From Synechococcaceae cyanobacterium SM2_3_1 (GTDB lineage: Bacteria; Cyanobacteriota; Cyanobacteriia; Thermostichales; Thermostichaceae), in assembly GCA_012030715.1 (NCBI GenBank), contig JAAUUJ010000011.1:1-45584 (forward strand): a DNA stretch of 45,584 nucleotides, read 5' to 3'. The translations under genes and the position numbers were made by a program. The notes below the pieces were generated by a model. It saw only the letters and a program-made list of their open reading frames with translations, searched no databases and had not been told where the DNA came from. Positions 33,603 to 45,584 of this stretch are shown here, piece after piece. Position 1 is the stretch's first letter, and each line of letters opens with the position of its first letter.

Positions 33603-34325
33603 ATGAAATACACCTATCCTCACCCCCTGATCACCGGGAAACTGGTGCAGCGCTACAAACGTTTTTTTGCGGATATTGCACTGGAGTCGGGTGAAATTGT
33701 TACCGCCCATTGTCCGAATACAGGTCCCATGACCGGGGTTTGTGAAATTGGGGCTCCAGTGCAACTGTCCCATCACCAGGATCCCAAACGCAAACTGGCC
33801 TACACCTGGGAAATGATCTGGGTGGATCAAGTCTGGGTGGGTGTTAACACCAGCATGCCCAATCGTCTGGTTCATTATGGGTTGCAACAGAACTGGTTTG
33901 CAGAGCTTTCAGGCTTTACTCAGTTGAGTCGAGAGGTAGCCTACGGCAGCCAGTCAAGCAAGATTGACTTCCTGTTGACCTCTTCTGAGGGGCGGGTGTA
34001 TGTGGAGGTAAAAAACACCACCTGGAGCCAGAAGCAGCGGGCGCTCTTCCCAGATACCGTCACCATCCGAGGCCAAAAACACCTGCAGGAATTAATGCAA
34101 ATGGTCAGTGAGGGACATCGGGCTGTCCTGCTGTACTTTATTCACCGTGTTGATTGTCCCGAATTCAGTCCGGGGGATAGCAAAGATCCCACCTATGGGA
34201 AACTCCTGCGTCAGGCGGTTGCTGCAGGTGTGGAAGTCTTACCCTATCGCTTTCAGGTAAGCCCCGCCGGAGTGGAATGTCTGGGCAAGGCTACACTCTA
34301 CATGGATCCCCTCCCCATCGCTTAA
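33603..34325 (+). CDS. sfsA: SfsA family protein (sugar fermentation stimulation homolog)
   Basis: This 240-residue protein has the SfsA family pattern: VQRYKRFFADIAL, AHCPNTGPMTG, VGVNTSMPNRLV, and the KNTTW and FPDTVTIRGQKHLQEL blocks resembling a PD-(D/E)XK nuclease core (VYVEVKNTT). Its biochemical role is not settled; DNA binding is reported for some family members. The ATG at 33603 is the first after the rnc stop and gives the family N-terminus MKYTYPHPL. The gene ends one base from the convergent FHA gene. Confidence 0.88.
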   Translation: MKYTYPHPLITGKLVQRYKRFFADIALESGEIVTAHCPNTGPMTGVCEIGAPVQLSHHQDPKRKLAYTWEMIWVDQVWVGVNTSMPNRLVHYGLQQNWFAELSGFTQLSREVAYGSQSSKIDFLLTSSEGRVYVEVKNTTWSQKQRALFPDTVTIRGQKHLQELMQMVSEGHRAVLLYFIHRVDCPEFSPGDSKDPTYGKLLRQAVAAGVEVLPYRFQVSPAGVECLGKATLYMDPLPIA

Positions 34326-34326
34326 C

Positions 34327-34899
34327 TTAGCGCTTTAGCGACAACAATGCCGGATCGGTTTCTGGCTCCTTCAACAGCATCTCAGCCGCCGCAAGGGGGT
34401 AAAAGAATAAACGCACCGATGGACCCAGGAAGACTATATCCCCAGGTCTGAGGAGGTGGCTGCGCACCTGCATCCCATTCACATACACTCCATTCTTGCT
34501 GGGGGTGCGAATTTCTCGTCCTCCATCAAAGACACAATAGGTGTAGCTATCGGTTTGAGGATCGGGGACTCGGACCAGATGGGCATGATGGCGAGAGAGA
34601 AACCGATCCTGGATCTGAATCGAATTGTCACTGGAGCGGCCAAGAGTCTCCACCACATCGTTCAGATCAACCGTCCGCATACCCTCTTGATGTTGGATGA
34701 TCAAGAGGAAGCGAACGTCCTTACCTGCCAGCACTCGCCCGACAGACTGTCGTTCTGCGACTTCATAGGCCGATGTTTCCCCAGGCTGAAAGGGCAGTGG
34801 GGTTTCCTGAGTCGGAGGCAGAGGTGTGGTGTTGATGTGATCAGGAGGGGGAGGAGTCAGCTCAGAATCAACAGGATTTGCCATGGGTTCACTAGACAC
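34327..34899 (-). CDS. FHA-domain protein
   Basis: This is a 190-residue protein with a single forkhead-associated domain, which binds phosphothreonine peptides. The core is clear: LGRSSDNSIQIQDRFLSRHHA (positions about 86-106), then RTPSKNGVYVNGMQVRSH. The first 50 residues are Pro/Thr-rich and disordered, without a signal peptide. Start is a GTG at 34899 or an ATG at 34884. No kinase or partner gene is adjacent, so its signalling pathway cannot be told from context. Confidence 0.85.
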   Translation of the reverse strand: MSSEPMANPVDSELTPPPPDHINTTPLPPTQETPLPFQPGETSAYEVAERQSVGRVLAGKDVRFLLIIQHQEGMRTVDLNDVVETLGRSSDNSIQIQDRFLSRHHAHLVRVPDPQTDSYTYCVFDGGREIRTPSKNGVYVNGMQVRSHLLRPGDIVFLGPSVRLFFYPLAAAEMLLKEPETDPALLSLKR

Positions 34900-35184
34900 A
34901 ACGAATCGGGGTGGCGAAGGACATTGATCTCTAAATGAGCAAGCAGTGTTCCTTCATTAGTACAGATCTACAACAGGAAGAAAAGGGCATCTTTACAGCA
35001 ATTTTAAGTAAATTTTATCACTACCACGGGGACGGATAATGCGGGATCCAGCATCCCTATTTCAGATGATAACTTGACTCTACTGGGGTTGTGGCCCCAT
35101 GCCTGTGAGAAAAGCTGAGATAGTCAGAAACGCTCGTGTAAAGGTTTCATGAACTGATGCGGAGGATTTGCTGAGGGTGATTGA

Positions 35185-37519
35185 CTAATCGAAAACAGCT
35201 TCGTAGGCATTACGGAGATCTGCGAAAGCCAACTGAACGATGAAGTGCTCGTCTTGATCGAGAATCTCCAGTGGATCTTCAGATCCTGTGACCCGGCCTA
35301 TACGGTACCAGCAAGAAGAAAGTTGGGTATCTAAATAGGTTTCCCAGATCGATTGCTGGCCAGGGGGGGACGGACATCACAACCCGCGAAGGTCCTTCTC
35401 CAAAAAGCACCTCATCTTGTCGGTGATGATCACTACCCTGAAGTTGTAGCCGCGCTCCAAGACCACCGCTGAGACAGGACTCAGCCACCGCAACTCCCAA
35501 TCCCCCTTCACTGCAATCATGGGCCGACTGAATCCAACCCTGCCGGATGCCATAGCGAACAACGGTCTGAACTTTTTGTTCTAGCCCCAGATCAATCTCA
35601 ACCGGACGACCTGCCACCAGGCCATGGATCTGAGCCAGATATTCTGAACCGGCCAGACTTACGGTTTCTGGGCCAAGCAGATAAATCAGATCCCCGCGAT
35701 GTCTCCAACCCTGTCCACAGGTCTGATGCAGATCTGGGATTAACCCCACCATTCCGATCACGGGTGTGGGAAAAATCGCACGGGCCCCAGCAGCAGTGAT
35801 CGTTTCGTTATAAAGGGATACATTCCCCCCTGTCACGGGCGTGGAAAGAACCTCACAAGCCTTGGCAATGCCCCGACAGGCTTCCGCCAGCTGCCAGTAC
35901 ACCGCAGGATTTTCAGGATTGCCAAAATTGAGATTGTCTGTGACAGCGAGAGGATCGGCCCCCACACAGCTGAGATTGCGAGCTGCTTCCGCCACAATGG
36001 CCTGTCCTCCCCCATAGGGATCCAGGTAGACATGACGGCCATTACCATCCACGGTTGCGGCCACCGCCTTCTGACTGGAGGTCAGATCTGGTACTTCTCC
36101 CACCCCAAAGGCCTGGGCACGGATCCGAATGATGGCAGCATCGGCCCCCCCTGGCAGAATCACAGTATTATTCTGAACCTGGTGATCGTATTGACGGTAG
36201 ACCCCACGCTTGCTGGCAATGGTGGGGCAGCCAAGCAAATGCAACAGCACCTGATTCCAGCTCATCGGTGTTGCGGCCCCTTGCGGGAGGATGCCATTGA
36301 CCTCAGCGGGGGGAAGGTGATCGGAACTCCAGGCCCAGGCCTGCTGAATGTATTCGGGGAGAGTCGAAAGGATCTCTCGAGCATAAACTGGTGTATCTTC
36401 TGCCAATACCGCCGCCGTCACCTCAGCCACCACCTGCCCTGATTGCAAGATCCGCACCAGTGGCTCGGCAATCACCTCTCCGGCCACCACCGCCTGCAGC
36501 CCCCAGCGGTGAAAGATCTGCAGCAGTTCTGCTTCCCGACCCTTCTCGGCCACGAATAGCATGCGTTCCTGGGATTCCGAGAGTAAAAATTCTGCCGCTA
36601 GCATGCCAGTTTCCCGCACGGGCACCCGATCTAGATCAAACTGAATCCCCACCCCCCCCTTAGCCGCCATCTCTGCTGTAGAGCAGGTGATCCCTGCGGC
36701 CCCCATGTCCTGCGCTGCCACCACTGCCCCCGTGTGGAAGGCTTCCAGGCAGGCCTCGATCAGACATTTCCCAAGAAACGGATCCCCTACCTGCACAGCA
36801 GGCCGATCCTGATCCGATTGCTCCGAAAGCTCGGCACTGGCAAAGCTAGCCCCTCCCATGCCATCCCGTCCGGTGGTGGAGCCCACGTAAAGGACTGGAT
36901 TTCCCACGCCTTTTGCTCCCGACTTGATGATGTCAGGGGTTTCCAGCAATCCCAGGCCCATGACATTAACCAGGGGATTGCCCGCATAAGAAGAATCAAC
37001 ACCAATTTCACCGCCCACGGTGGGTACCCCCACACAATTGCCGTAATAGGCAATGCCGCTGACTACACCATTGAGCAGACGACGGTTCCGGGAATCCTGC
37101 AGCGGTCCGAAGCGGAGCGAATTCAGCAATGCAATGGGTCGGGCTCCCATCGTAAAAATGTCCCTCAGGATCCCTCCTACTCCGGTGGCCGCCCCCTGAA
37201 AAGGCTCAACTGCAGATGGATGATTATGAGATTCGATCTTAAAAACCAGCCGATCCCCATCCCCCAGATCCACCACTCCGGCATTCTCACCCGGACCCAC
37301 CAGAATCCGGGGACCACTTGTGGGGAACTGTTTTAAGAGGGGGCGGGAGTTCTTGTAACAACAGTGTTCGGACCACATGACTCCAAACATCGCCAGTTCC
37401 GCTGGGTTGGGATGGCGCTGTAACCTTTCCAGGATCATGTCGTACTCGGCAATGGTCAGCCCTCTGGCCTTGAGCTGCTCTGGAGTGTAGGGAGAACTGC
37501 TGGACAAGCGACTTACCAA
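35185..37519 (-). CDS. purL: Phosphoribosylformylglycinamidine synthase subunit PurL (one-base frameshift near 3' end)
   Basis: This is the small-type FGAM synthase subunit, acting with PurQ and PurS in purine synthesis. ATP/substrate motifs are [40 protein letters not shown] and [19 protein letters not shown], and [13 protein letters not shown]-like near the end. As sequenced, the frame is lost in a run of seven G (35363-35369 on the plus strand) and stops at 35279. Removing one base restores the C-terminus starting [17 protein letters not shown] and ending NAYEAVFD at the stop 35185. I annotate the corrected gene of about 778 residues. The start appears to be TTG at 37519. A sequencing error is the likely cause since the enzyme is normally essential. 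Confidence 0.88.
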
Positions 37520-37571
37520 AACGGTCTTAATCTCAGTCTCGCATTTTGTGGCAACTCATGTATTCCAACAG

Positions 37572-37594
37572 AAAAAGGGCAGCCACAACTGCCC
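37572..37594 (-). terminator. Rho-independent terminator of apcE
   Basis: Read on the minus strand, GGGCAG and CTGCCC form a perfect 6-base-pair stem around a 6-base loop and lead straight into TTTTT. It lies 29 bases past the apcE stop, before purL. Confidence 0.85.
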
Positions 37595-37622
37595 CCAGAA
37601 AAACGAACGGATCCGAAACGAA

Positions 37623-40366
<2,744 letters not shown>

Positions 40367-40501
40367 CTATGTTGCCTTGCCATTGGCTGCAGCCCTGATC
40401 AACATTTTAGAGGGCTAGCAACCCTAGTAGCAGATCTCACTGCGATGCCAGAGCCATTGCCAAGCTTAGGATACAAGGGCCTTACACCCTCTGTGAGAAC
40501 T

Positions 40502-40520
40502 TTGTTGCAAGTTGTAACAA
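40502..40520. promoter_or_regulatory. Near-palindrome upstream of apcE
   Basis: TTGTTGCAAGTTGTAACAA reads almost the same on both strands (one mismatched pair per arm set plus the centre). It lies 184-202 bases before the apcE ATG, in the 288-base gap behind the FG-GAP gene. It could be an operator for light- or stress-dependent control. A half-site GTTACAAC resembles part of an RpaB-type HLR1 element, but the second half is missing. Confidence 0.35.
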
Positions 40521-40606
40521 TGGTGGCGATTCCCGCTTCAGCCTCAAGATAGGGGTCATGTCTTGATCCGCTGATCAGGGCATGAAGAAAGATAAAGTTA
40601 TCTCCG

Positions 40607-43597
40607 TCAGTTGAGATCAGCTGCCGTGAGGCTGCGGGGGAAAGCTCCCACAGGAAAGCTACTGACGGAACCAAATCCCCCATTACCGTTGCCCAAAAGA
40701 ATGCTAACTGTATCCGATTCGGCATTCGCTACCGCTAAATCCGCCAACTCATCCTGGTTAAAGTACCCTACGTCGATATCTGAGGGGTAAGAACCGGGAG
40801 GGAGGTTAAGCGTATCGGGTAGCCCCAGACTGCCTAGGGAATTGGCCACACGTACCGTCACGGAGTCTCCCGTAAAATTCACCACCGCCACATCCTCAAA
40901 ACGGTCAGCATTAAAGCGGCCCGTGATGACAGAAACGGGGTTAGAGCCAACCTCAAAGTTAGTTGCGGTGCGAATGGTCCGATCAGCGTTCCCCAGGAAA
41001 ACCGAGACATTGTTGGGAATATAGTTAGCCACAACCAGGTCTTGACGACCATCACCGTTAAAGTCGCCAGCATCGGCGGCAACAGGGGTCACCCCGCCAG
41101 TAATTTCTGGTAACTGTAACAGACCGTCTCCTTCTCCGTAGATAAATGTGCCTCCTTGCGAACCTGCATTGATCACAAACAGATCTGAGAATCCATCGCT
41201 GTCAAAGTCTGCCGTCAGAATCGAGACAGGATTGCTTCCAACAGGCGTATTGACTGGGGCAATAAAGCCGCCGTTACCGTTACCCCTCAAGAGGGTCAGA
41301 GTGTTGTCGGCATAATTGGTCACGGCCAGATCCAGTTGATCATCGCCGTCAAAGTCAGCAGTAACCAGATCACTGGGTTGATCCCCCACCCCAAAAGATG
41401 TCGCCGGGGCAAACCGTCCTCCACCCGTACCAAGCAGCACACTGACCGTATCATCTCCTCGATTGGCCACGGCAATATCAGGGATCGAGTCCCCATTGAA
41501 GTCTCCCACCGTGGCTGCAATCGGTTGATCTCCCACAGGATAGCCAGGGATCGGGCGGAAATCCTCCTGTCCATTGCCAAACAGAAATTCCACAGTGTTG
41601 TCGATACCACTGCTGACCACAAAATCAGCGGTGCCACTTTGATCAAAATCGGCAAGGGCTAAATCTCGGGGACCATTACCTGTAGGGAATGAAACGGCTG
41701 GTAAAAAGCTGGCAGATCCCTCTCGGAAAAGCACATTCACTGAATCCCCGCTGCACTGTGATGAGTCAGGGATGTCAAAGCTGCAAATAGTGACCGCTAG
41801 ATCATCATCGTTATCTCCATCCAGATCGGCAACCTCAACAGAGTAAGGATTGCCCCCCACTGGCAGCATCACAGGACTACTAAAGGCTCCGGTGCCATTC
41901 CCCAGAAGCACGGCCACCGAGTTGGTATTGTTATTGGTAACCACCAGATCAGTAAAGTTATCGCCATTCAAACGACCAGTTGCTAGATCCGTGGGTGTAT
42001 CGCCCGAATTTCCGGTGGGGAAACTTGCCTTACTGAGAATCCCGCCATTTCCATTGCCCAGAATTACAGTCACCGTATCGGAATAGGAATTAGCAACCGC
42101 CCAATCTAAAAAATTATCTCCATTAAATCTTCCCGTCACCACGGCAGTGGGTGCAATTCCCACTTGATCATTCACAGGGGTACTAAACTGCCCATTGCCA
42201 AATCCCAGGAGAACACTGACCCGATTCGCCAGAAGATTGGCCACGAGCAGATCGGAGAAGTTATCGCCATTCACCCTGCCGACGGCAATTGAAAATGGGC
42301 CAGGTCCAACAGAAACAGGCGATGCAGCCGTAAACCCGCCATTGCCATTGCCCAGTAGAATCGATACCGTATCAGATCCGGTATTGGCAACTGCCAGATC
42401 AAGATTTCCATCGCCATTGAAATCTCCGGTCACCACCTGGGAGGGTTGGCTTCCGACAGAAATCGTAGAGGTGGAAGTGACTTTTCCACGGCCATCCCCT
42501 AACAAAATACTGACGGTATTGCCGTATTGATTGGCTGAGGCGACATCAGGAAACCCATCTCCATTAAAATCGCCTGTGGCTACAGAGACAGGCCGATTAC
42601 CCACAGAGAAAACCGGATTGAAGCCAAAGTTGTTGATCCCATCTAGAAGCACTGTAATGGTATCGAGATCAGTATTCACAACCACCAGATCGTCACCCAG
42701 ATCCGGGGGAGGAGCCAGGGGGATAGAAGCTCCTGGAATCACCAGGATATTGCTGGCTTGAACCAATCCAGGTCTCCCAAGCAGTTGATTCATGCGGTTG
42801 GCAATGGTGATTGGATTGAGCGTAAAACCCACCCCAATCCGTGCCAGAACACAGGCCAGATCAAATGTATTAAGCTTCCCGGCTCCAAGATTAACAAAGT
42901 TGGTGTTGTCTTGATTCGGAATCGGATTCAAGGTCAGAGGATCAATAGTTTCCCCCAAGATCTCACTGGCCCGTGCTGCAATATTGGCCTGATTTTTAGG
43001 GTTCACCTGCAAGGTTGCCAGCATTAAAGCAATGTCACGGGTTTGGGGGGTGAAGGGGTTGTTCTGATAGATCAGGCCCGTTCCGTCTTGCTGCGGAAAA
43101 GAGGTGTTGTCCTCGGTCCCAGCATTGTTTGTCTGCTGATCTGAAACTAAATGGAAGGGAACGATCTGAACTTCTGTACCCTCCGCAAGCGGCAAGATCA
43201 GTTGTTGATAGGGGGTCACCTGCATCAAGGCGCTATCAATATCCGATGCATAAGAAACATAGCCTGGCACCAATTCCTGCCTGTAGCGAACCAGCGTCAG
43301 ATCATTGAGCTGGAGCCGATCGGGAAGATTGCCTCTGGATTTGACATCAATCCGGATATCAGCGCCGTAAACGATTTGTTCAGAAGGAATGGGGGTGAAC
43401 AGTTGTAAGATCCCGTTCTGAACCACACCTGAGTAGATGGAAGACAAAGCGGTAACGTCAGCGGCAATCTCCACTTGAGCTGGAGGCACAACTGCCATGG
43501 GAGTCCCACCGCCACAGGCTCCCAGCATAAAGATGAAGAGAGAACCGCTTCCGCGATAGAAGCATTGTTGCCACCTTGAGGACTGCCTGCCAACCAT
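40607..43597 (-). CDS. FG-GAP/VCBS-repeat lipoprotein with 14 propeller blades
   Basis: This is a surface or periplasmic lipoprotein. A signal peptide beginning MVGRQSSRW ends in a lipobox (MLGAC). A 300-residue N-terminal region of unknown fold follows, with LNPIPNQDN and ARIGVGFTLNPITIANRMNQ. The C-terminal two thirds are FG-GAP repeats of about 48 residues, each like TGDFNGDGNLDLAVAN then TVSILLGNGNGGF, with calcium-binding DxNxDG loops. I count 14. The first lacks its opening strand (DDLVVVNTD) and the protein ends with the missing strand (RSLTAADLN), which would close the ring. I use the ATG at 43597, which opens the signal peptide. Ligand is unknown; such proteins often bind matrix or glycans. 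Confidence 0.8.
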   Translation of the reverse strand: MVGRQSSRWQQCFYRGSGSLFIFMLGACGGGTPMAVVPPAQVEIAADVTALSSIYSGVVQNGILQLFTPIPSEQIVYGADIRIDVKSRGNLPDRLQLNDLTLVRYRQELVPGYVSYASDIDSALMQVTPYQQLILPLAEGTEVQIVPFHLVSDQQTNNAGTEDNTSFPQQDGTGLIYQNNPFTPQTRDIALMLATLQVNPKNQANIAARASEILGETIDPLTLNPIPNQDNTNFVNLGAGKLNTFDLACVLARIGVGFTLNPITIANRMNQLLGRPGLVQASNILVIPGASIPLAPPPDLGDDLVVVNTDLDTITVLLDGINNFGFNPVFSVGNRPVSVATGDFNGDGFPDVASANQYGNTVSILLGDGRGKVTSTSTISVGSQPSQVVTGDFNGDGNLDLAVANTGSDTVSILLGNGNGGFTAASPVSVGPGPFSIAVGRVNGDNFSDLLVANLLANRVSVLLGFGNGQFSTPVNDQVGIAPTAVVTGRFNGDNFLDWAVANSYSDTVTVILGNGNGGILSKASFPTGNSGDTPTDLATGRLNGDNFTDLVVTNNNTNSVAVLLGNGTGAFSSPVMLPVGGNPYSVEVADLDGDNDDDLAVTICSFDIPDSSQCSGDSVNVLFREGSASFLPAVSFPTGNGPRDLALADFDQSGTADFVVSSGIDNTVEFLFGNGQEDFRPIPGYPVGDQPIAATVGDFNGDSIPDIAVANRGDDTVSVLLGTGGGRFAPATSFGVGDQPSDLVTADFDGDDQLDLAVTNYADNTLTLLRGNGNGGFIAPVNTPVGSNPVSILTADFDSDGFSDLFVINAGSQGGTFIYGEGDGLLQLPEITGGVTPVAADAGDFNGDGRQDLVVANYIPNNVSVFLGNADRTIRTATNFEVGSNPVSVITGRFNADRFEDVAVVNFTGDSVTVRVANSLGSLGLPDTLNLPPGSYPSDIDVGYFNQDELADLAVANAESDTVSILLGNGNGGFGSVSSFPVGAFPRSLTAADLN

Positions 43598-43723
43598 CTC
43601 ACCACCACACCGCAGGGATCGCCCATCAGTATAAAAGATTGTCTGAACCTTTCCAGAGGTCTTTATCTTTGCCCGCAAAACCCTTGCTCATCGTTTAGTC
43701 GCGGCTACACTTTGCTGTAGCTT

Positions 43724-44362
43724 ATGGTGGGGTTAATGGTGGTATCCAGCAGTTCCCTCAGACGTGCTCAGCACCTGATTCAGCAGTTTTCCGTGATCAT
43801 CATCGGTTGTGGCATCTCTGTTTTGAGTGGGAATGTCGGATTGGCTTTCCCCTTGATGGCAGACAAGTTCAGCGATCAGCCGCAGATCCAGGCCCGCATT
43901 GATGCTCCGAACGCTCCTCAGCCTCAGCAGGTCCAGGAGCAGTGGGGCAATGAAACCGTCCTCTATCCTTTGCCTATGAAAGCAGAGATCAGCTCAGGGG
44001 TGGGCATGCGGCTTAACCCCATCACTCAGCAGGAGGCATTCCACTACGGGGTAGATATCGTAGCGCCTTTGGGTACCCCGATCCTGGCGGCCTTTTCCGG
44101 TCGTGTTCTCTACGCTGACAGCTTTGCCGGGTTGGGCAATCTGGTCATTCTGGAACACAGTAACCACCAGGTTACGCGCTATGCCCATATGTCCAAGATG
44201 ATCGTCAGCCCAGGGCAGGTGGTGAAACAGGGGGAGGTGATCGGGTTTGTGGGGGCAACAGGACGGGCCCAGGTCAGCCATCTCCACTTTGAATGGTGGC
44301 AGCAGCAGGGACCCGATCAGCATGACTGGGTGGTGTTTGACTCCTCTGTGTTGTGGCGTTAG
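43724..44362 (+). CDS. M23-family peptidoglycan endopeptidase (LytM/NlpD-like)
   Basis: This is a secreted zinc metallopeptidase or its degenerate relative that cuts peptidoglycan cross-links. After an N-terminal membrane/signal segment (VIIIGCGISVLSGNVGLAF) the M23 domain starts at YPLPMKAEISSGVGMRLNPI. The metal ligands can be placed in FHYGVDIVAP (His, Asp) and HLHFEWW (HxH). RYAHMSKMIVSPGQVVKQGEVIGFVGATG is typical of the family. All ligands are present, so it is likely active. Start at ATG 43724 or 43736. It is divergent from the FG-GAP lipoprotein gene and is followed by tatC after 66 bases. Confidence 0.88.
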   Translation: MVGLMVVSSSSLRRAQHLIQQFSVIIIGCGISVLSGNVGLAFPLMADKFSDQPQIQARIDAPNAPQPQQVQEQWGNETVLYPLPMKAEISSGVGMRLNPITQQEAFHYGVDIVAPLGTPILAAFSGRVLYADSFAGLGNLVILEHSNHQVTRYAHMSKMIVSPGQVVKQGEVIGFVGATGRAQVSHLHFEWWQQQGPDQHDWVVFDSSVLWR

Positions 44363-44428
44363 ATCCTCACATTCTCCAGGTCTGCACGTTAATATGGTCT
44401 AGATCTTTAGCAACCGCGTGAAGCAGCT

Positions 44429-45193
44429 ATGGCCGTTGCCACAGATGAGGACCTGAAACAATCCCCCCCTTCAGAATCGGATCCAGAGTTTCCACTCGAA
44501 GTAGAAATGACCCTGATGGAGCACCTGGAAGAATTGCGGGGTCGCCTGTTTGCCTCCGTGATCACGATTGTGCTGGCTATAATCGTCTGCTTCTTTTTTG
44601 TGAATCGGATTGTGGCGATCCTGGAAGTTCCGGCGGGGGATGTTACGTTTCTGCAGCTTTCTCCAGGGGAATACTTTTTTGTCTCCATGAAGGTGGCCGC
44701 CTATTGTGGTTTGCTGCTTTCCACTCCCTTTGTGATTTATCAGATCACTCGCTTTGTGACACCGGGGCTCAGCCGCAATGAACAACGCTTTCTCAACCCC
44801 GTGATCCTGGGGTCTGGCATCCTGTTTCTGGCGGGATTGGTGTTTGCCTATTACCTGTTGATCCCCGCAGCCCTATCTTTCTTCATTAATTTTGGCGAGG
44901 GGGTGGTGGATCAGGCCTGGTCCATCGATCGCTATTTTGAGTTTATTTTGTTGCTGTTGTTCAGTACCGGATTAGCATTCCAGGTTCCGATCCTGCAGAC
45001 CCTTTTGGGCTTGTTGGGGGTGGTGACCTCTGAACAGATGTTTAAGGTATGGCGGTATGTAGTTCTGGGAGCAATGATTGCAGGAGCGATTCTCACCCCT
45101 TCTACTGATCCCCTAACCCAGAGTCTGCTGGCGGGAGCAGTTACGTTCCTCTACCTCCTGGGAGTCGTCCTGGTGAAGCTACTGGGTCACTGA
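44429..45193 (+). CDS. tatC: Sec-independent protein translocase TatC
   Basis: This is the twin-arginine signal receptor of the Tat translocase in the thylakoid and plasma membrane. The conserved N-terminal motif MEHLEELRGRLF precedes six hydrophobic helices. FVTPGLSRNEQRF, RYFEFILLLLFSTGLAFQVP and GAILTPSTDPLTQ are TatC signatures. An acidic N-terminal extension of about 28 residues precedes the core, common in cyanobacteria. The product is 254 residues. The PhoD homolog in this window carries a Tat signal and would be a client. Confidence 0.93.
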   Translation: MAVATDEDLKQSPPSESDPEFPLEVEMTLMEHLEELRGRLFASVITIVLAIIVCFFFVNRIVAILEVPAGDVTFLQLSPGEYFFVSMKVAAYCGLLLSTPFVIYQITRFVTPGLSRNEQRFLNPVILGSGILFLAGLVFAYYLLIPAALSFFINFGEGVVDQAWSIDRYFEFILLLLFSTGLAFQVPILQTLLGLLGVVTSEQMFKVWRYVVLGAMIAGAILTPSTDPLTQSLLAGAVTFLYLLGVVLVKLLGH

Positions 45194-45196
45194 TCA

Positions 45197-45584
45197 GTGC
45201 GGGATATTTTTCGCCGCTGTGTTGAGGTTCTGAGTCGGGAGCCTGTAGTGCTGGCAACTGTGATGCAGGTGCATGGCTCTGTTCCTCGTGAGGTGGGGGC
45301 CAGGATGGCACTGCTGAGTAGCGGCGAGATCATCGGAACCGTCGGCGGGGGGGTGGGGGAAGCCAGGGTATTGAGGGTGGCTCACACCGTCCTGCAGACA
45401 GGAAATCCCCAATTGATCCATCTGGATTTTCAGGACGACCCCCAGAGTTAGCGGGCGATCCTTTCTCGGCAACCGAGGGGATCTGTGGGGGGCATATGCA
45501 GGTGTGGGTCCAACGCTGGTCCGGTACCGAAGCATTAGCTGTGATGCAGCAGATCTTGCAAACACTGGAAAGTCAGACTTCCTT
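45197..45584 (+). CDS. xdhC: XdhC/CoxI-family protein, partial and frameshifted
   Basis: This is the start of an XdhC-type chaperone, which in characterised relatives helps insert the molybdenum cofactor into xanthine dehydrogenase-like enzymes. The GTG at 45197 starts 4 bases after the tatC stop. GSVPREVGARMALLS and TVGGGVGEARVLRVAH are the N-terminal family blocks. The frame then hits a TAG at 45449. Adding one base to the C run at 45440-45443 joins it to LAGDPSSATEG-like sequence and the block GICGGHMQVWVQRWSG, which continues to the window edge. The gene is cut off by the end of the window. Confidence 0.75.

Noticed and set aside
35084-35099. Short inverted repeat TGGGG/CCCCA between the FHA gene and purL
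   Set aside because: Five base pairs without a T-run; too weak to call a terminator, and the rest of this 285-base gap shows nothing recognisable.
40399-40725. Minus-strand open frame downstream of the FG-GAP gene
   Set aside because: Overlaps the end of the FG-GAP gene in another frame and shows no domain beyond a short DGDNF coincidence.

Overview
This window is a chromosomal segment of a cyanobacterium. The evidence is a phycobilisome core-membrane linker gene (apcE) with three linker repeats, a Ycf46-type AAA ATPase, a glycolate dehydrogenase iron-sulfur subunit, Uma2-type proteins and a zinc-starvation (Zur-type) gene set. Base composition is moderate to high GC. GATC is strikingly frequent (11 in the first 720 bases by my count), while the classic cyanobacterial HIP1 octamer is rare. 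I cannot name the species.

Layout. Bases 1-3200 hold the end of a surface-polysaccharide locus: a Wza-like export protein and two nucleotide-sugar epimerases. Bases 3240-10030 carry a Tat-exported PhoD phosphatase with a possible Pho box, glcF, a STAND-like ATPase regulator and small lipoproteins. Bases 10396-13993 are a nickel/cobalt ECF transporter operon: two extracytoplasmic accessory proteins, then CbiM, CbiQ and CbiO. Bases 14118-22826 carry ycf46, an acyltransferase/amidohydrolase pair, a tandem pair of secreted proteins with a shared architecture, dps and an unknown gene. Bases 22887-32555 form a zinc-homeostasis island: a WD40 protein coupled to a COG0523 GTPase, a formamidase divergent from a flavin monooxygenase-like gene, and znuACB. 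Three similar AT-rich operators sit in front of cobW, between the formamidase and flavoprotein genes, and before znuA. Two near-identical Uma2 genes lie inside this island. Bases 32849-45584 carry housekeeping genes (rnc, sfsA, an FHA gene, purL, apcE), a 14-blade FG-GAP lipoprotein, an M23 peptidase, tatC and a partial xdhC.

Two themes stand out. The first is the zinc island, where enzymes with no obvious zinc role (formamidase and an N-hydroxylase-like flavoprotein) share an apparent Zur operator with the zinc importer and zinc GTPase. The second is data quality: six genes need a single-base correction to read through (wza-like, cbiQ, the secreted paralog at 20261, purL, apcE, xdhC), five of them in C or G runs. 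This looks like residual assembly indels rather than biology, and I annotate these genes across the shift.
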